From assembly GCA_934141615.1 (NCBI GenBank), contig CAKPCM010000036.1:1-9703 (forward strand): DNA of 9,703 nt, read 5' to 3'. Positions 1-6,014 of the stretch are shown here, one piece after another. Both the position numbers and the translations under genes were made by a program. Under the pieces are notes generated by a model that saw nothing but the letters and a program-made list of their open reading frames with translations, ran no database searches and had not been told where the DNA came from. The stretch's first letter is position 1, and each line of letters opens with the position of its first letter. Origin of the DNA: an uncultured Bacilli bacterium. Lineage in GTDB: Bacteria > Bacillota_I > Bacilli_A > RF39 > UBA660.

Positions 1-649
1 CTTTTACGTCTACACCGCCGAATATGGCTGTTACGTTTATGTATATTGTTTTTTTATTATCACTATTTTTATTTGATGTTTTATTATTTACACCACCAAA
101 CAAAGATGAAGAATGAATAATAATATTAACATCATCTGGTACAGTTAAATATATTCCACCAAAAATCGCATAACAATTTATTACTGCATCATCCTTTAAC
201 AAGACATCTCTTAAATCTAGTTTTATACCACCAAATATAGAATAACAATTAGCACCTTTAAAGTCTTTGCTATTAACAACTTCTTTTACACCACTAAATA
301 TACCATTATAATTAATCATTTTATCTTTACTTATTGTTTTAACCTTCTTTTTACCTAGTGATGATAAAATAAATGATATACCCGCTCCAATTAATATGAT
401 AGCAAGAATAAGTCTTCCGTTTATATTTCCAATAATTTTAAGTCCTGATAACAAATATATAACGCCAATTAAAGTTAAAATAGCGTTAAATAAATCTAGT
501 TTTTTTGCTCTTATTATGCCCTCTATTCCTAAAACCATTAAAATGACAGGCCATATAACATTCCAGCTTATATCAATATCAAAACCTGGACATAACATTT
601 TTACTATAAAATACACTCCTAATAAAATTAAAATAATTCCAATTAACAT
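1..649 (-). CDS. LiaF-like membrane protein with FGG repeats (partial, C-terminus off the left edge)
   Basis: This frame starts at an ATG at 647-649, 9 nt after an AGGAGG at 659-664, and stays open to the window edge (216 codons, no stop). Four hydrophobic segments are visible at about residues 1-18, 27-46, 51-70 and 77-98. They are followed by a beta-rich region with recurring F-[SG]-G-[IV] motifs at residues 118, 139, 163, 184 and 210. Four membrane segments followed by FGG repeats is the layout of the LiaF/YvqF (cell-wall-active antibiotics response) family, whose members modulate envelope-stress two-component systems in Firmicutes. No LiaR or LiaS partner is visible here, so the sensing role is inferred from the family. 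A weak -10 (TATAGT, 676-681) just downstream of the previous gene's terminator could give it its own promoter, with no good -35. The family call is fairly secure; the specific function is not. Confidence 0.8.
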   Translation of the reverse strand, partial: MLIGIILILLGVYFIVKMLCPGFDIDISWNVIWPVILMVLGIEGIIRAKKLDLFNAILTLIGVIYLLSGLKIIGNINGRLILAIILIGAGISFILSSLGKKKVKTISKDKMINYNGIFSGVKEVVNSKDFKGANCYSIFGGIKLDLRDVLLKDDAVINCYAIFGGIYLTVPDDVNIIIHSSSLFGGVNNKTSNKNSDNKKTIYINVTAIFGGVDVK

Positions 650-683
650 AAAACATACCCTCCTAATAAAATAATACTATATA

Positions 684-713
684 TTTAAAAAAAAAGAAAT
701 CCTAAGATTCCTT
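684..713 (-). terminator. Intrinsic terminator of the DAPDH-like gene
   Basis: On the minus strand an 8-bp stem (AAGGAATC with GATTTCTT, one G-U pair) closes a TTAG loop and runs into nine Ts. The hairpin overlaps the last codons and the TAG stop (702-704) of the upstream gene, so the terminator is partly coding. Confidence 0.7.
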
Positions 714-1760
714 CTTTATATATTTTAATTCTCCCATACGTGAAGTTGGAACAAAACCTGCTGGTGCATTTATTACATCAGGGATTCTATTTACTATGCT
801 AGCACATGTAAGTTCTACCGTATTTGGTTTATTTATAACTAACGTAGTTTCACAATCACCATAAATAGTCCATTCGTTTTTATCAAATTCATCTTTATTG
901 TAAACTTTACCTATGCACTCTGTTTCAAGCGTTATGCCTTCTTTAGTTTCAGTTGTAACAATAGCACTCATACCAGTTGCCATACCTTCCTTTACAGTCA
1001 TGCCAAGAGTTTCTGATTCTATGTCATAACTATTAAACGTTGGAACACATTTTTGTCTTTGACTTATAACTGTTAGTCCTAACTTATCACAAAGCCATCC
1101 GTTTACGTTCCACATATATGACGGAGCATAATTACCACTTTCTATTATTTTATTTCTTTCACAATCTGAAATGTTATCACTAGATGCAATTTCTTTTTCG
1201 AATTCTTCTTTTGTCAAACCTGCACCATGAGCTTTAGCAAGTGCTATTCCGTAGTCTTCTACGTTGTATGAAGAGCTACCTTTTATTTTTGTTACGTTAT
1301 GACTTGCTCCCATAATACAAGTAATTAAATTACCCCAAAAAGCATCTTGGTATCCACTACCTGTTATAGTACAATTATTTTCTTTAGCAAGCTTATCTAT
1401 TTTTTTAGTTAAAGTCGGATTAGAGTTTTCCGGATAAAATGCTTCTTCACAAGTAGTAATCGCATTACATCCGCATTTAGCGCAAGTTAAAAGTGCTTCT
1501 TCCAAGTCGCTTAACAAACTCATTGTTGTTACAATAACACAATCTGGTTTTAACTCGTTTAGTAATTTTTCTGCGTCTTTAGCATCACTTACTAAAACCC
1601 CTGTCTTTCCGGTTTTGGTAATGTCACCAATATCCATACCTATTACTTTTTCATTTACGTCTACTGCTCCTACAATTTCTCCACCATTTTCCATTACGTA
1701 GCGCATGGTGTATACGCTCATCTTTCCACAACCATATTGAAATATTTTCTTTCCGTTCAT
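702..1760 (-). CDS. 2,4-diaminopentanoate dehydrogenase-like NAD(P)-dependent oxidoreductase
   Basis: A 352-residue protein with the layout of the DapB-like Rossmann domain followed by the diaminopentanoate dehydrogenase C-terminal domain. The nucleotide-binding motif is at residues 9-13 (YGCGK), followed by EIVGAVDVN at 28-36. Other family-like stretches are VIVTTMS near 75, a cysteine-containing stretch at 93-104, ITGSGYQDAFWG at 132-143 and INAPAGFVPT near 330-339. Known members (Ord) oxidatively deaminate 2,4-diaminopentanoate in clostridial ornithine degradation, but none of the other ornithine-pathway genes is nearby, so the substrate here is uncertain. The frame extends 13 codons further, to an ATG at 1799, but that codon lies upstream of the -10 element at 1786-1791. 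The ATG at 1758-1760 sits about 7 nt after GAAAGGTAGG and is the better start. The gene is monocistronic, with a terminator at its stop codon. Confidence 0.78.
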   Translation of the reverse strand: MNGKKIFQYGCGKMSVYTMRYVMENGGEIVGAVDVNEKVIGMDIGDITKTGKTGVLVSDAKDAEKLLNELKPDCVIVTTMSLLSDLEEALLTCAKCGCNAITTCEEAFYPENSNPTLTKKIDKLAKENNCTITGSGYQDAFWGNLITCIMGASHNVTKIKGSSSYNVEDYGIALAKAHGAGLTKEEFEKEIASSDNISDCERNKIIESGNYAPSYMWNVNGWLCDKLGLTVISQRQKCVPTFNSYDIESETLGMTVKEGMATGMSAIVTTETKEGITLETECIGKVYNKDEFDKNEWTIYGDCETTLVINKPNTVELTCASIVNRIPDVINAPAGFVPTSRMGELKYIKKES

Positions 1761-1785
1761 ATTTTTGCCTACCTTTCTTAAACTT

Positions 1786-1794
1786 ATTATAACA
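1786..1794 (-). promoter_or_regulatory. Extended -10 promoter of the DAPDH-like gene
   Basis: TGTTATAAT on the minus strand is a perfect TATAAT (1786-1791) with a TGn extension. The sequence 17 nt upstream (TGTTTT, 1809-1814) is a poor -35, so the extended -10 probably carries the promoter. The predicted start of transcription near 1779 leaves a leader of about 19 nt before the ATG at 1760 and places the ATG at 1799 outside the transcript. Confidence 0.65.
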
Positions 1795-1824
1795 TTCAAA
1801 AAGTGCGAAAAACATCAAAATAAA

Positions 1825-1855
1825 GAAAAAAGCTACGTTTTTTATACGTAACTTT
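1825..1855 (-). terminator. Intrinsic terminator of the membrane protein gene at 1862-2977
   Basis: A 10-bp stem (AAAGTTACGT with ACGTAGCTTT, one G-U pair) has a 7-nt A-rich loop, followed by a short, interrupted T tract (TTT C TTT). It begins 6 nt beyond the TAA at 1862-1864. Confidence 0.6.
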
Positions 1856-1861
1856 ACATTA

Positions 1862-2977
1862 TTAGTCATTATCTATTTCATTACCATACATGTAACTTGA
1901 TAATAATTCATCTACGCTAGTACCAGTCATAGTTTTTATATCATCATTTAACTTTTTATAACTATCTTGACTAGTAAATTTAGTTAATATACTTAAAATA
2001 TCTTCACTAAGCTTTGTACTATCTAAAGCATTTTTATATTCTTCTGTTTCTATCTTCGTATTATAACTTACAGTATATTTAATGTCTAATCCGATTGATA
2101 AATCACCATTAGTTATCTTAACTTTATAATTATTATCATCTAATAACTTTACTTCTAATTTTGTATCTTCACTTTCTAAAGATATTTTTTTAGTATCATA
2201 TGTTAATCCTTTAGTATATAAAGATACTTTAATACCATCATATTCTCCATCATCTATATTTTTTAAATCTTCTTTTACTTCAGATTCCTTTTCATCATTC
2301 ATATTCGCATATGACTTAACGAACTCTTTATTGTCAAGTAATTTGTTAGATATATCTTTAGAAATTTTCTTATAGTTATCACCAGTTAAATCAATTGTAA
2401 TAACCTTATAACCATCTTTATTTTTAGTAGTTATATATTTATCTTTTAATGATGAATTAAATGCATCAATATATCCTTTTACAACCACTTTTAGATCTTT
2501 CGTATCTGACTTTTTAAATACGTCAGAAAAATCATTATCTTCTATTTTTACTGGATTATCATATAAATTATTCAATTTAACGTATAAATTATTTTTATAC
2601 TGCATATCAACATCTAATAAACTATCTTTATCATAATCTAGTGCTAGATTATATTTTAACACCTTATTTTTATAATCTATCGCTCCAGATAACGCAAATT
2701 CCATTTTATTAATTATTGTTTCTAAATTTTTATCATTAGCATTATTTACAGTTGGAACAACGTTTAAGTTCATGCTTATAGAATCATAATTAACACCTGT
2801 ATCTTTTTCAAACGAATTATAAAGACTATTTGTATAACCTGTTATTATTCTTTTTGGTGAACTCAAATAAAAGTATCCACAAATTAATAGTGCTAGTATT
2901 AAAGTTATAATTGATACTAATATAACTATCCCTTTCTTATTCTTTTTTTCATTTTTACTACCTTCTTTTACATCCAT
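1862..2977 (-). CDS. Single-pass membrane protein of unknown function, large extracytoplasmic domain
   Basis: I do not recognise this 371-residue protein. It opens with a short, very lysine-rich cytoplasmic segment (residues 1-15), then one strong membrane helix at about 16-38. About 330 residues of Asp/Lys/Asn/Tyr-rich sequence follow, with alternating hydrophobic residues that suggest beta structure outside the cell. The cysteine at 33 is preceded by Leu-Leu-Ile, a poor lipobox, so an uncleaved membrane anchor is more likely than a lipoprotein. It has no other cysteines and no visible catalytic motif. The ATG at 2977 follows AGGAGA (2985-2990) by 7 nt. The gene stands alone between its own promoter and terminator and is divergent from the J-domain gene. 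Membrane-anchored carrier or substrate-binding folds are possible, but nothing in the sequence decides it. Confidence 0.75.
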   Translation of the reverse strand: MDVKEGSKNEKKNKKGIVILVSIITLILALLICGYFYLSSPKRIITGYTNSLYNSFEKDTGVNYDSISMNLNVVPTVNNANDKNLETIINKMEFALSGAIDYKNKVLKYNLALDYDKDSLLDVDMQYKNNLYVKLNNLYDNPVKIEDNDFSDVFKKSDTKDLKVVVKGYIDAFNSSLKDKYITTKNKDGYKVITIDLTGDNYKKISKDISNKLLDNKEFVKSYANMNDEKESEVKEDLKNIDDGEYDGIKVSLYTKGLTYDTKKISLESEDTKLEVKLLDDNNYKVKITNGDLSIGLDIKYTVSYNTKIETEEYKNALDSTKLSEDILSILTKFTSQDSYKKLNDDIKTMTGTSVDELLSSYMYGNEIDND

Positions 2978-3005
2978 AACTTATTCTCCTTTACTTTACA
3001 TATAG

Positions 3006-3035
3006 ATTATAACATATTGTGACATTATTTTACAA
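3006..3035 (-). promoter_or_regulatory. Promoter of the membrane protein gene (minus direction)
   Basis: An extended -10 TGTTATAAT (TATAAT at 3006-3011, TG at 3013-3014) lies 18 nt from a TTGTAA -35 (3030-3035). The predicted start of transcription near 2999 gives a leader of about 22 nt. The -35 overlaps that of the opposite promoter. Confidence 0.65.
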
Positions 3036-3036
3036 T
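3016..3036. promoter_or_regulatory. Imperfect 21-bp palindrome across the shared -35 region (possible operator)
   Basis: The arms ATTGTGACAT and ATTTTACAAT surround one central T and match at 8 of 10 positions when one is inverted. The site covers both divergent -35 boxes. It faintly resembles TTGTGA...TCACAA sites of the Rex/FNR type, but its spacing and inner bases differ. No regulator gene is adjacent. Operator function is inferred. Confidence 0.35.
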
Positions 3037-3057
3037 GTATCATTTTTAATATATAAT
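3029..3057 (+). promoter_or_regulatory. Promoter of the J-domain gene (plus direction)
   Basis: TTTACA (3029-3034), a 17-nt spacer and a perfect TATAAT (3052-3057) make a near-consensus sigma-A promoter. Transcription would start near 3064, so the leader is about 13 nt and begins almost at the AGGTGAT ribosome binding site (3065-3071). Confidence 0.75.
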
Positions 3058-3076
3058 TAATGTTAGGTGATAACTT

Positions 3077-3817
3077 ATGGATACTAATCTTAATTTTTAT
3101 GAATTATTAGGAGTTAAAAACGATGCTACGGAAGATGAAATTAAAATTGCATATAAAAAGCAAATGAAAAAATGGCATCCTGATATTAATAAAGATCCTA
3201 ATGCGGTTAACATATCTTCTAGAATAAATGAGGCTAAAGAAGTTTTACTAGACCCTGTTAAAAGATATGATTATGATTGTTATTTAAAGAAAAAAGTTAA
3301 TGAAACATATAATAGATACACACAAAGAAAAAATAAAGAAGAATATAGTGCTAATGAAAAAGAAAAGAATTATGAAGATAATAAAGTAACTAAGTGGCAG
3401 TATTTAAAAGAATGGCTTAAATATGCAAGAGTATCAAAATTTAGAAAAGTAATAGGTGTTACCTGTGTTTTATTAGAAAGTCTTTTATGTTTTATAATAA
3501 AATGTTTAATAATTATAATAGCTTACGTAACAACTTTAGGTAGTATTATGATAAGAGAAATTTATAGATATTTGGCCCCTATTTTTGGAATTCTTGCCGT
3601 TTTAGTTATAGGTACTATATTTACAAACGGAATTAATAAAGCAATGAGTGATAATGAAAACATAATGATCCCTGCTATAATTGCCATTTTAGTTTATATA
3701 GCAAGTTTTATCCTTCCACTTTTATCAAAGCTTTTGTTATCTGCCAAAACATTTGATATTTTATATAATAAAATTGATATAAACTTATTTAAAGCCTCAG
3801 TTGGATACAAGAATTAA
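3077..3817 (+). CDS. Membrane-anchored J-domain protein (type III DnaJ-like)
   Basis: A 246-residue protein with an N-terminal J domain at about residues 5-70. It opens with NFYELLGV (6-13) and carries the Hsp70-activating HPD tripeptide at 34-36 and the DPVKRYDYD helix end at 59-67. A charged, lysine/glutamate-rich linker (about 72-120) follows, then three hydrophobic segments at about 126-151, 166-184 and 196-221. It lacks the Gly/Phe region, the zinc-binding CxxCxGxG repeats and the C-terminal substrate domains of housekeeping DnaJ, so it is a J-only, type III co-chaperone. The layout implies it recruits DnaK to the inner face of the membrane; the client is unknown. The ATG at 3077 is 5 nt after AGGTGAT. 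No terminator is seen between its TAA (3815-3817) and the tRNA promoter, so its transcript probably runs on through the tRNA. Confidence 0.9.
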   Translation: MDTNLNFYELLGVKNDATEDEIKIAYKKQMKKWHPDINKDPNAVNISSRINEAKEVLLDPVKRYDYDCYLKKKVNETYNRYTQRKNKEEYSANEKEKNYEDNKVTKWQYLKEWLKYARVSKFRKVIGVTCVLLESLLCFIIKCLIIIIAYVTTLGSIMIREIYRYLAPIFGILAVLVIGTIFTNGINKAMSDNENIMIPAIIAILVYIASFILPLLSKLLLSAKTFDILYNKIDINLFKASVGYKN

Positions 3818-3827
3818 CAAATATCAC

Positions 3828-3856
3828 TTGACCAATTAATTAATATAGTGTAAAAT
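3828..3856 (+). promoter_or_regulatory. Promoter of tRNA-Ser
   Basis: TTGACC (3828-3833), a 17-nt spacer and TAAAAT (3851-3856) place the start of transcription near 3863, a few bases before the mature tRNA 5' end. The -35 begins 11 nt after the J-domain gene's stop codon. Confidence 0.7.
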
Positions 3857-3868
3857 TAATTTGTCAGT

Positions 3869-3959
3869 GGAGTGATACTCAAGAGGCTGAAGAGGCGCCC
3901 CTGCTAAGGGTGTAGGCTGGGCAACTGGCGCGAGGGTTCAAATCCCTCTCACTCCGCCA
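3869..3959 (+). tRNA. tRNA-Ser(GCU), reads AGC/AGU
   Basis: The acceptor arms GGAGTGA (3869-3875) and TCACTCC (3949-3955) pair fully. They are followed by discriminator G (3956) and an encoded CCA (3957-3959). The anticodon stem CGCCC/GGGTG encloses the loop CTGCTAA (3901-3907), with anticodon GCT at 3903-3905. The long variable arm (GGCTGGGCAACTGGC region) and the discriminator G are the class II serine hallmarks. The T arm is GAGGG TTCAAAT CCCTC. The total length of 91 nt is normal for a serine tRNA with encoded CCA. It is a GC-rich island in AT-rich surroundings, as expected of a structured RNA. Confidence 0.97.
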
Positions 3960-3974
3960 TATTATATTAAAAAT

Positions 3975-4002
3975 AAAAAATCTCTAAATTAGAGATTTTT
4001 TT
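3975..4002. terminator. Bidirectional terminator between tRNA-Ser and the duplicated acidic protein gene
   Basis: TCTCTAA, one A, then TTAGAGA forms a perfect inverted repeat. It is flanked by six As on the left and seven Ts on the right, so either strand gives a hairpin followed by a T run. It ends the tRNA transcript (plus) and the gene whose TAA is at 4019-4021 (minus). Confidence 0.85.
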
Positions 4003-4018
4003 ATTTTATATAAATGTT

Positions 4019-5740
4019 TTAGGAATTTGACCCTCTCTTCTTTTTATTAAATACTTTTGCTTTTCCTTCGATGCATAAATTTTCGTAATGTTTTTTCATC
4101 TTATCCTTGTTTAAAGCACTAGAACTTACAAATTTATAAAATGTATTAGAAATTCTTTCTAAAACTGCATCATTTTCTTCTATTTGAACTAAAAAAGCAT
4201 CTAAATCATCATCAATAGATTTTAATATATGTTCATCTTCTATATCTAGTTTAACATCGTTATCAAATAAATACTTATTATATTCATAATATACTTTGGT
4301 TAAATCACAAAGTATACCTCTATAATTATCTACGTGCATAACGCTTAAATCAAGTAAATCTGCTAATAATTCTGATGTTGAATGTGCTACTGCTAATTTT
4401 TTATCCTTTAAAGATAATAGATTTTCTCTATATAGTAATTTGGCATCTTCTAAATCATAATCTCTAGCATAAGATAATTCATCAAATATATAGTTATCGG
4501 TTAAAAATGATTCAAATACATCGGCATTTTCAAGTGTTAAAAGGATTTCTTTTTTACTTAAAATAGAAAAATCATAAAAAGTAGTAGACTTATCTACCGC
4601 ATCTAAAAGAACCATATCATTTTCTAATAAATCTTTCTTAAACTCATCAATAGATTTCATATCTTTTATATATTCATAATTATTTTTTATATCAGGATCA
4701 TTAGGATAAGCAGAATAATCATAATAATTCAAATACATACTATCAGTATATAAAACACTTACTATAAAATCAAAATAAGAACTTTCCTTTAGTTTTTCAA
4801 TAATATCTATATTATCTTCTACTTCCTCTTCATCATAAATATTTATATTTTTAAAACGTTTTTTTAGCATACTTCTTATTTTATCATTTGGATTATTAAC
4901 TAAATCTTCTCTTTTGTTTGGTTTACTATTCAAATAATTTATTATTTCATTTTTCTTTTTATTATCCAAAAGTTCATAAGATAAATAATCTCTTATAACA
5001 GGTTCTAAAAACTCCGAATCAGATGAAGCATATAAAATTGCACCTGTAGTATCATTTTCTAATAATTCCATAATATCTGATGCGTTTTCATCCATTTTAT
5101 TATCACTTAATAATAGATATCTATTATACATATAATAAGTATTTATTATATCAATCATAATGGATTTATAATTATCTATATTATTATCATATAAATCCAA
5201 GATAAGATCTACACCATAACATATTGCATCTTCTAAAGCTACATTATGATCCGAGCTATCTTTATATGATCTATCATATTCGTTAATTATATCTTTTCCA
5301 GTAAAACTTTTATTATATGATAAAACATCCATAAGATAAGTAGGCGCTAACTTAATTATTTTTTTTGATTTTTCTAGTGACTTTGAAACATATTTTTTCT
5401 TATTAAAATAACAAGAATTATTAAAATAAATAACATCTTCTATCATCATCTTAAAAGTTTCTTTATCTAATTTATTAATAAAATCATCTAAAGAAGAAAA
5501 GCCAAGCAATCTTGCCATATTAATTTTTACTTCATCATCGTCTTTAAACTTACTGTATGTTAAATAATTTATCATAAAAGATGTTAAATAAATTACACTT
5601 ATGTCCATCTTATTGTCTTTTTTATTATTCATAACTTCACAAAAAAACTCATCTATTTTTTGATCAAATTCTTCACTATTTTTAGAATATAATCTTTTTG
5701 ATACTCTATTTCTTATTATATCATTTACATTTTCTTTCAT
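4019..5740 (-). CDS. Acidic, internally duplicated protein of unknown function
   Basis: I do not recognise this 573-residue protein. It has no signal peptide or membrane helix, is very rich in Asp, Lys, Asn, Tyr and Ile, reads as mostly helical and ends in a basic tail (KKKRG near 567). Its halves resemble each other at an offset of about 280-282 residues. IDNYKSIMIDI (188-198) matches VDNYRGILCDL (470-480), YYMYNRYLL (202-210) matches YYEYNKYLF (484-492), and SSLDDFINKL (82-91) matches KSIDEFKKDL (362-371). SVIYLTSFMINY (48-59) matches SVLYTDSMYLNY (328-339). I infer an ancient tandem duplication. The frame also permits a TTG at 5746, but that codon is only 2 nt from GGGGAG, whereas the ATG at 5740 is 8 nt away and is preferred. 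It has its own strong promoter and a shared terminator. Confidence 0.8.
   Translation of the reverse strand: MKENVNDIIRNRVSKRLYSKNSEEFDQKIDEFFCEVMNNKKDNKMDISVIYLTSFMINYLTYSKFKDDDEVKINMARLLGFSSLDDFINKLDKETFKMMIEDVIYFNNSCYFNKKKYVSKSLEKSKKIIKLAPTYLMDVLSYNKSFTGKDIINEYDRSYKDSSDHNVALEDAICYGVDLILDLYDNNIDNYKSIMIDIINTYYMYNRYLLLSDNKMDENASDIMELLENDTTGAILYASSDSEFLEPVIRDYLSYELLDNKKKNEIINYLNSKPNKREDLVNNPNDKIRSMLKKRFKNINIYDEEEVEDNIDIIEKLKESSYFDFIVSVLYTDSMYLNYYDYSAYPNDPDIKNNYEYIKDMKSIDEFKKDLLENDMVLLDAVDKSTTFYDFSILSKKEILLTLENADVFESFLTDNYIFDELSYARDYDLEDAKLLYRENLLSLKDKKLAVAHSTSELLADLLDLSVMHVDNYRGILCDLTKVYYEYNKYLFDNDVKLDIEDEHILKSIDDDLDAFLVQIEENDAVLERISNTFYKFVSSSALNKDKMKKHYENLCIEGKAKVFNKKKRGSNS
4070..4783 (-). 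repeat. Protein repeat unit 2 (about residues 320-557) of the duplicated acidic protein
   Basis: Second copy, at an offset of 280 near its start and 282 later, implying one small gap. Anchor motifs are SVLYTDSMYLNY (328-339), KSIDEFKKDL (362-371) and DNYRGILCDL (471-480). The boundaries are approximate. Confidence 0.6.
4916..5623 (-). repeat. Protein repeat unit 1 (about residues 40-275) of the duplicated acidic protein
   Basis: First copy of the ~280-residue unit; the boundaries are approximate. Anchor motifs are SVIYLTSFMINY (48-59), SSLDDFINKL (82-91) and DNYKSIMIDI (189-198). The similarity is at protein level and I see no long DNA identity. Confidence 0.6.
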
Positions 5741-5763
5741 ATACAAAACTCCCCAATAATCTT

Positions 5764-5792
5764 ATTATATTTATTAACTATTTAAACGTCAA
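5764..5792 (-). promoter_or_regulatory. Promoter of the duplicated acidic protein gene
   Basis: On the minus strand TTGACG (5787-5792), a 17-nt spacer and a perfect TATAAT (5764-5769) form the best sigma-A-like promoter in the window. Transcription would start near 5757, giving a leader of about 17 nt before the ATG at 5740. Confidence 0.8.
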
Positions 5793-5850
5793 CAATAAAT
5801 GAATAATATATGAAAGTTTGTTAAAAATAATAGAGGAAAGGATTGATATT

Positions 5851-5979
5851 ATGAAAAATAAGGATAAGAAAAAAGAATGTAAAAAATGTTCTAAAGAAGA
5901 CGTAATAGATAAAAAGGTAGAAACCATTAAAAATGGTGAAGAATACTATAAAGACGTAGAATCTAAAAAAGAAGATTAA
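5851..5979 (+). CDS. 42-residue charged CxxC microprotein
   Basis: A short open frame starts at an ATG at 5851, 8 nt after AAAGGA within AGAGGAAAGGA (5832-5842), and ends at TAA (5977-5979). A terminator follows 11 nt later. The product is almost entirely Lys, Glu, Asp and Asn, with a CKKC motif at residues 10-13 and the stretch NGEEYYKDVE at 28-37. It has no hydrophobic segment, so it should be soluble. A single CxxC could bind a metal as a dimer or act in thiol exchange, but one motif in 42 residues proves neither. The strong ribosome binding site and dedicated terminator argue that it is a real gene. No convincing promoter is seen; weak TATATG or TAATAT boxes near 5804-5812 are possible. 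I know no homologue. Confidence 0.7.
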   Translation: MKNKDKKKECKKCSKEDVIDKKVETIKNGEEYYKDVESKKED

Positions 5980-5990
5980 TTCTTAATTAA

Positions 5991-6014
5991 AAAAACACCA
6001 ATCGGTGTTTTTTT
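5991..6014. terminator. Bidirectional terminator between the CxxC microprotein gene and ddl
   Basis: AAAAACACC and GGTGTTTTT pair perfectly around an AATC loop. An A run lies on one side and a T run on the other, so the hairpin works for both converging transcripts. It ends one base before the ddl stop codon (6015-6017). Confidence 0.9.

Noticed and set aside
396..674. Plus-strand open frame of 92 codons
   Set aside because: It lies antisense over the LiaF-like gene, which has a strong ribosome binding site, membrane segments and FGG repeats. The plus frame has none of these.
1651..1869. Minus-strand open frame of 72 codons
   Set aside because: It overlaps the DAPDH-like gene's N-terminus in another frame, and its start lies within the end of the upstream gene and the terminator region. 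The product is unlike any domain.
2873..2884. Possible lipobox cysteine (residue 33) in the unknown membrane protein
   Set aside because: The preceding residues Leu-Leu-Ile do not fit the usual small residue before the cysteine, so a plain membrane anchor is more likely.
3016..3036. Rex- or FNR-type binding site
   Set aside because: Only the outer TTGTGA/ACAA bases resemble these sites. The spacing is one base off the usual Rex site and the inner half-site bases differ, so I report only an unnamed palindrome.
3834..3844. AATTAATTAAT palindrome in the tRNA promoter spacer
   Set aside because: Short AT-only palindromes are expected by chance in sequence this AT-rich, and it is within an ordinary 17-nt spacer.
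3869..3959. Selenocysteine tRNA (also class II with a long variable arm)
   Set aside because: The anticodon is GCT, not TCA, and the acceptor arm is the normal 7 bp.
5741..5746. TTG start giving two extra residues on the duplicated protein
   Set aside because: The TTG is only 2 nt from GGGGAG; the ATG at 5740 is at a normal 8 nt.
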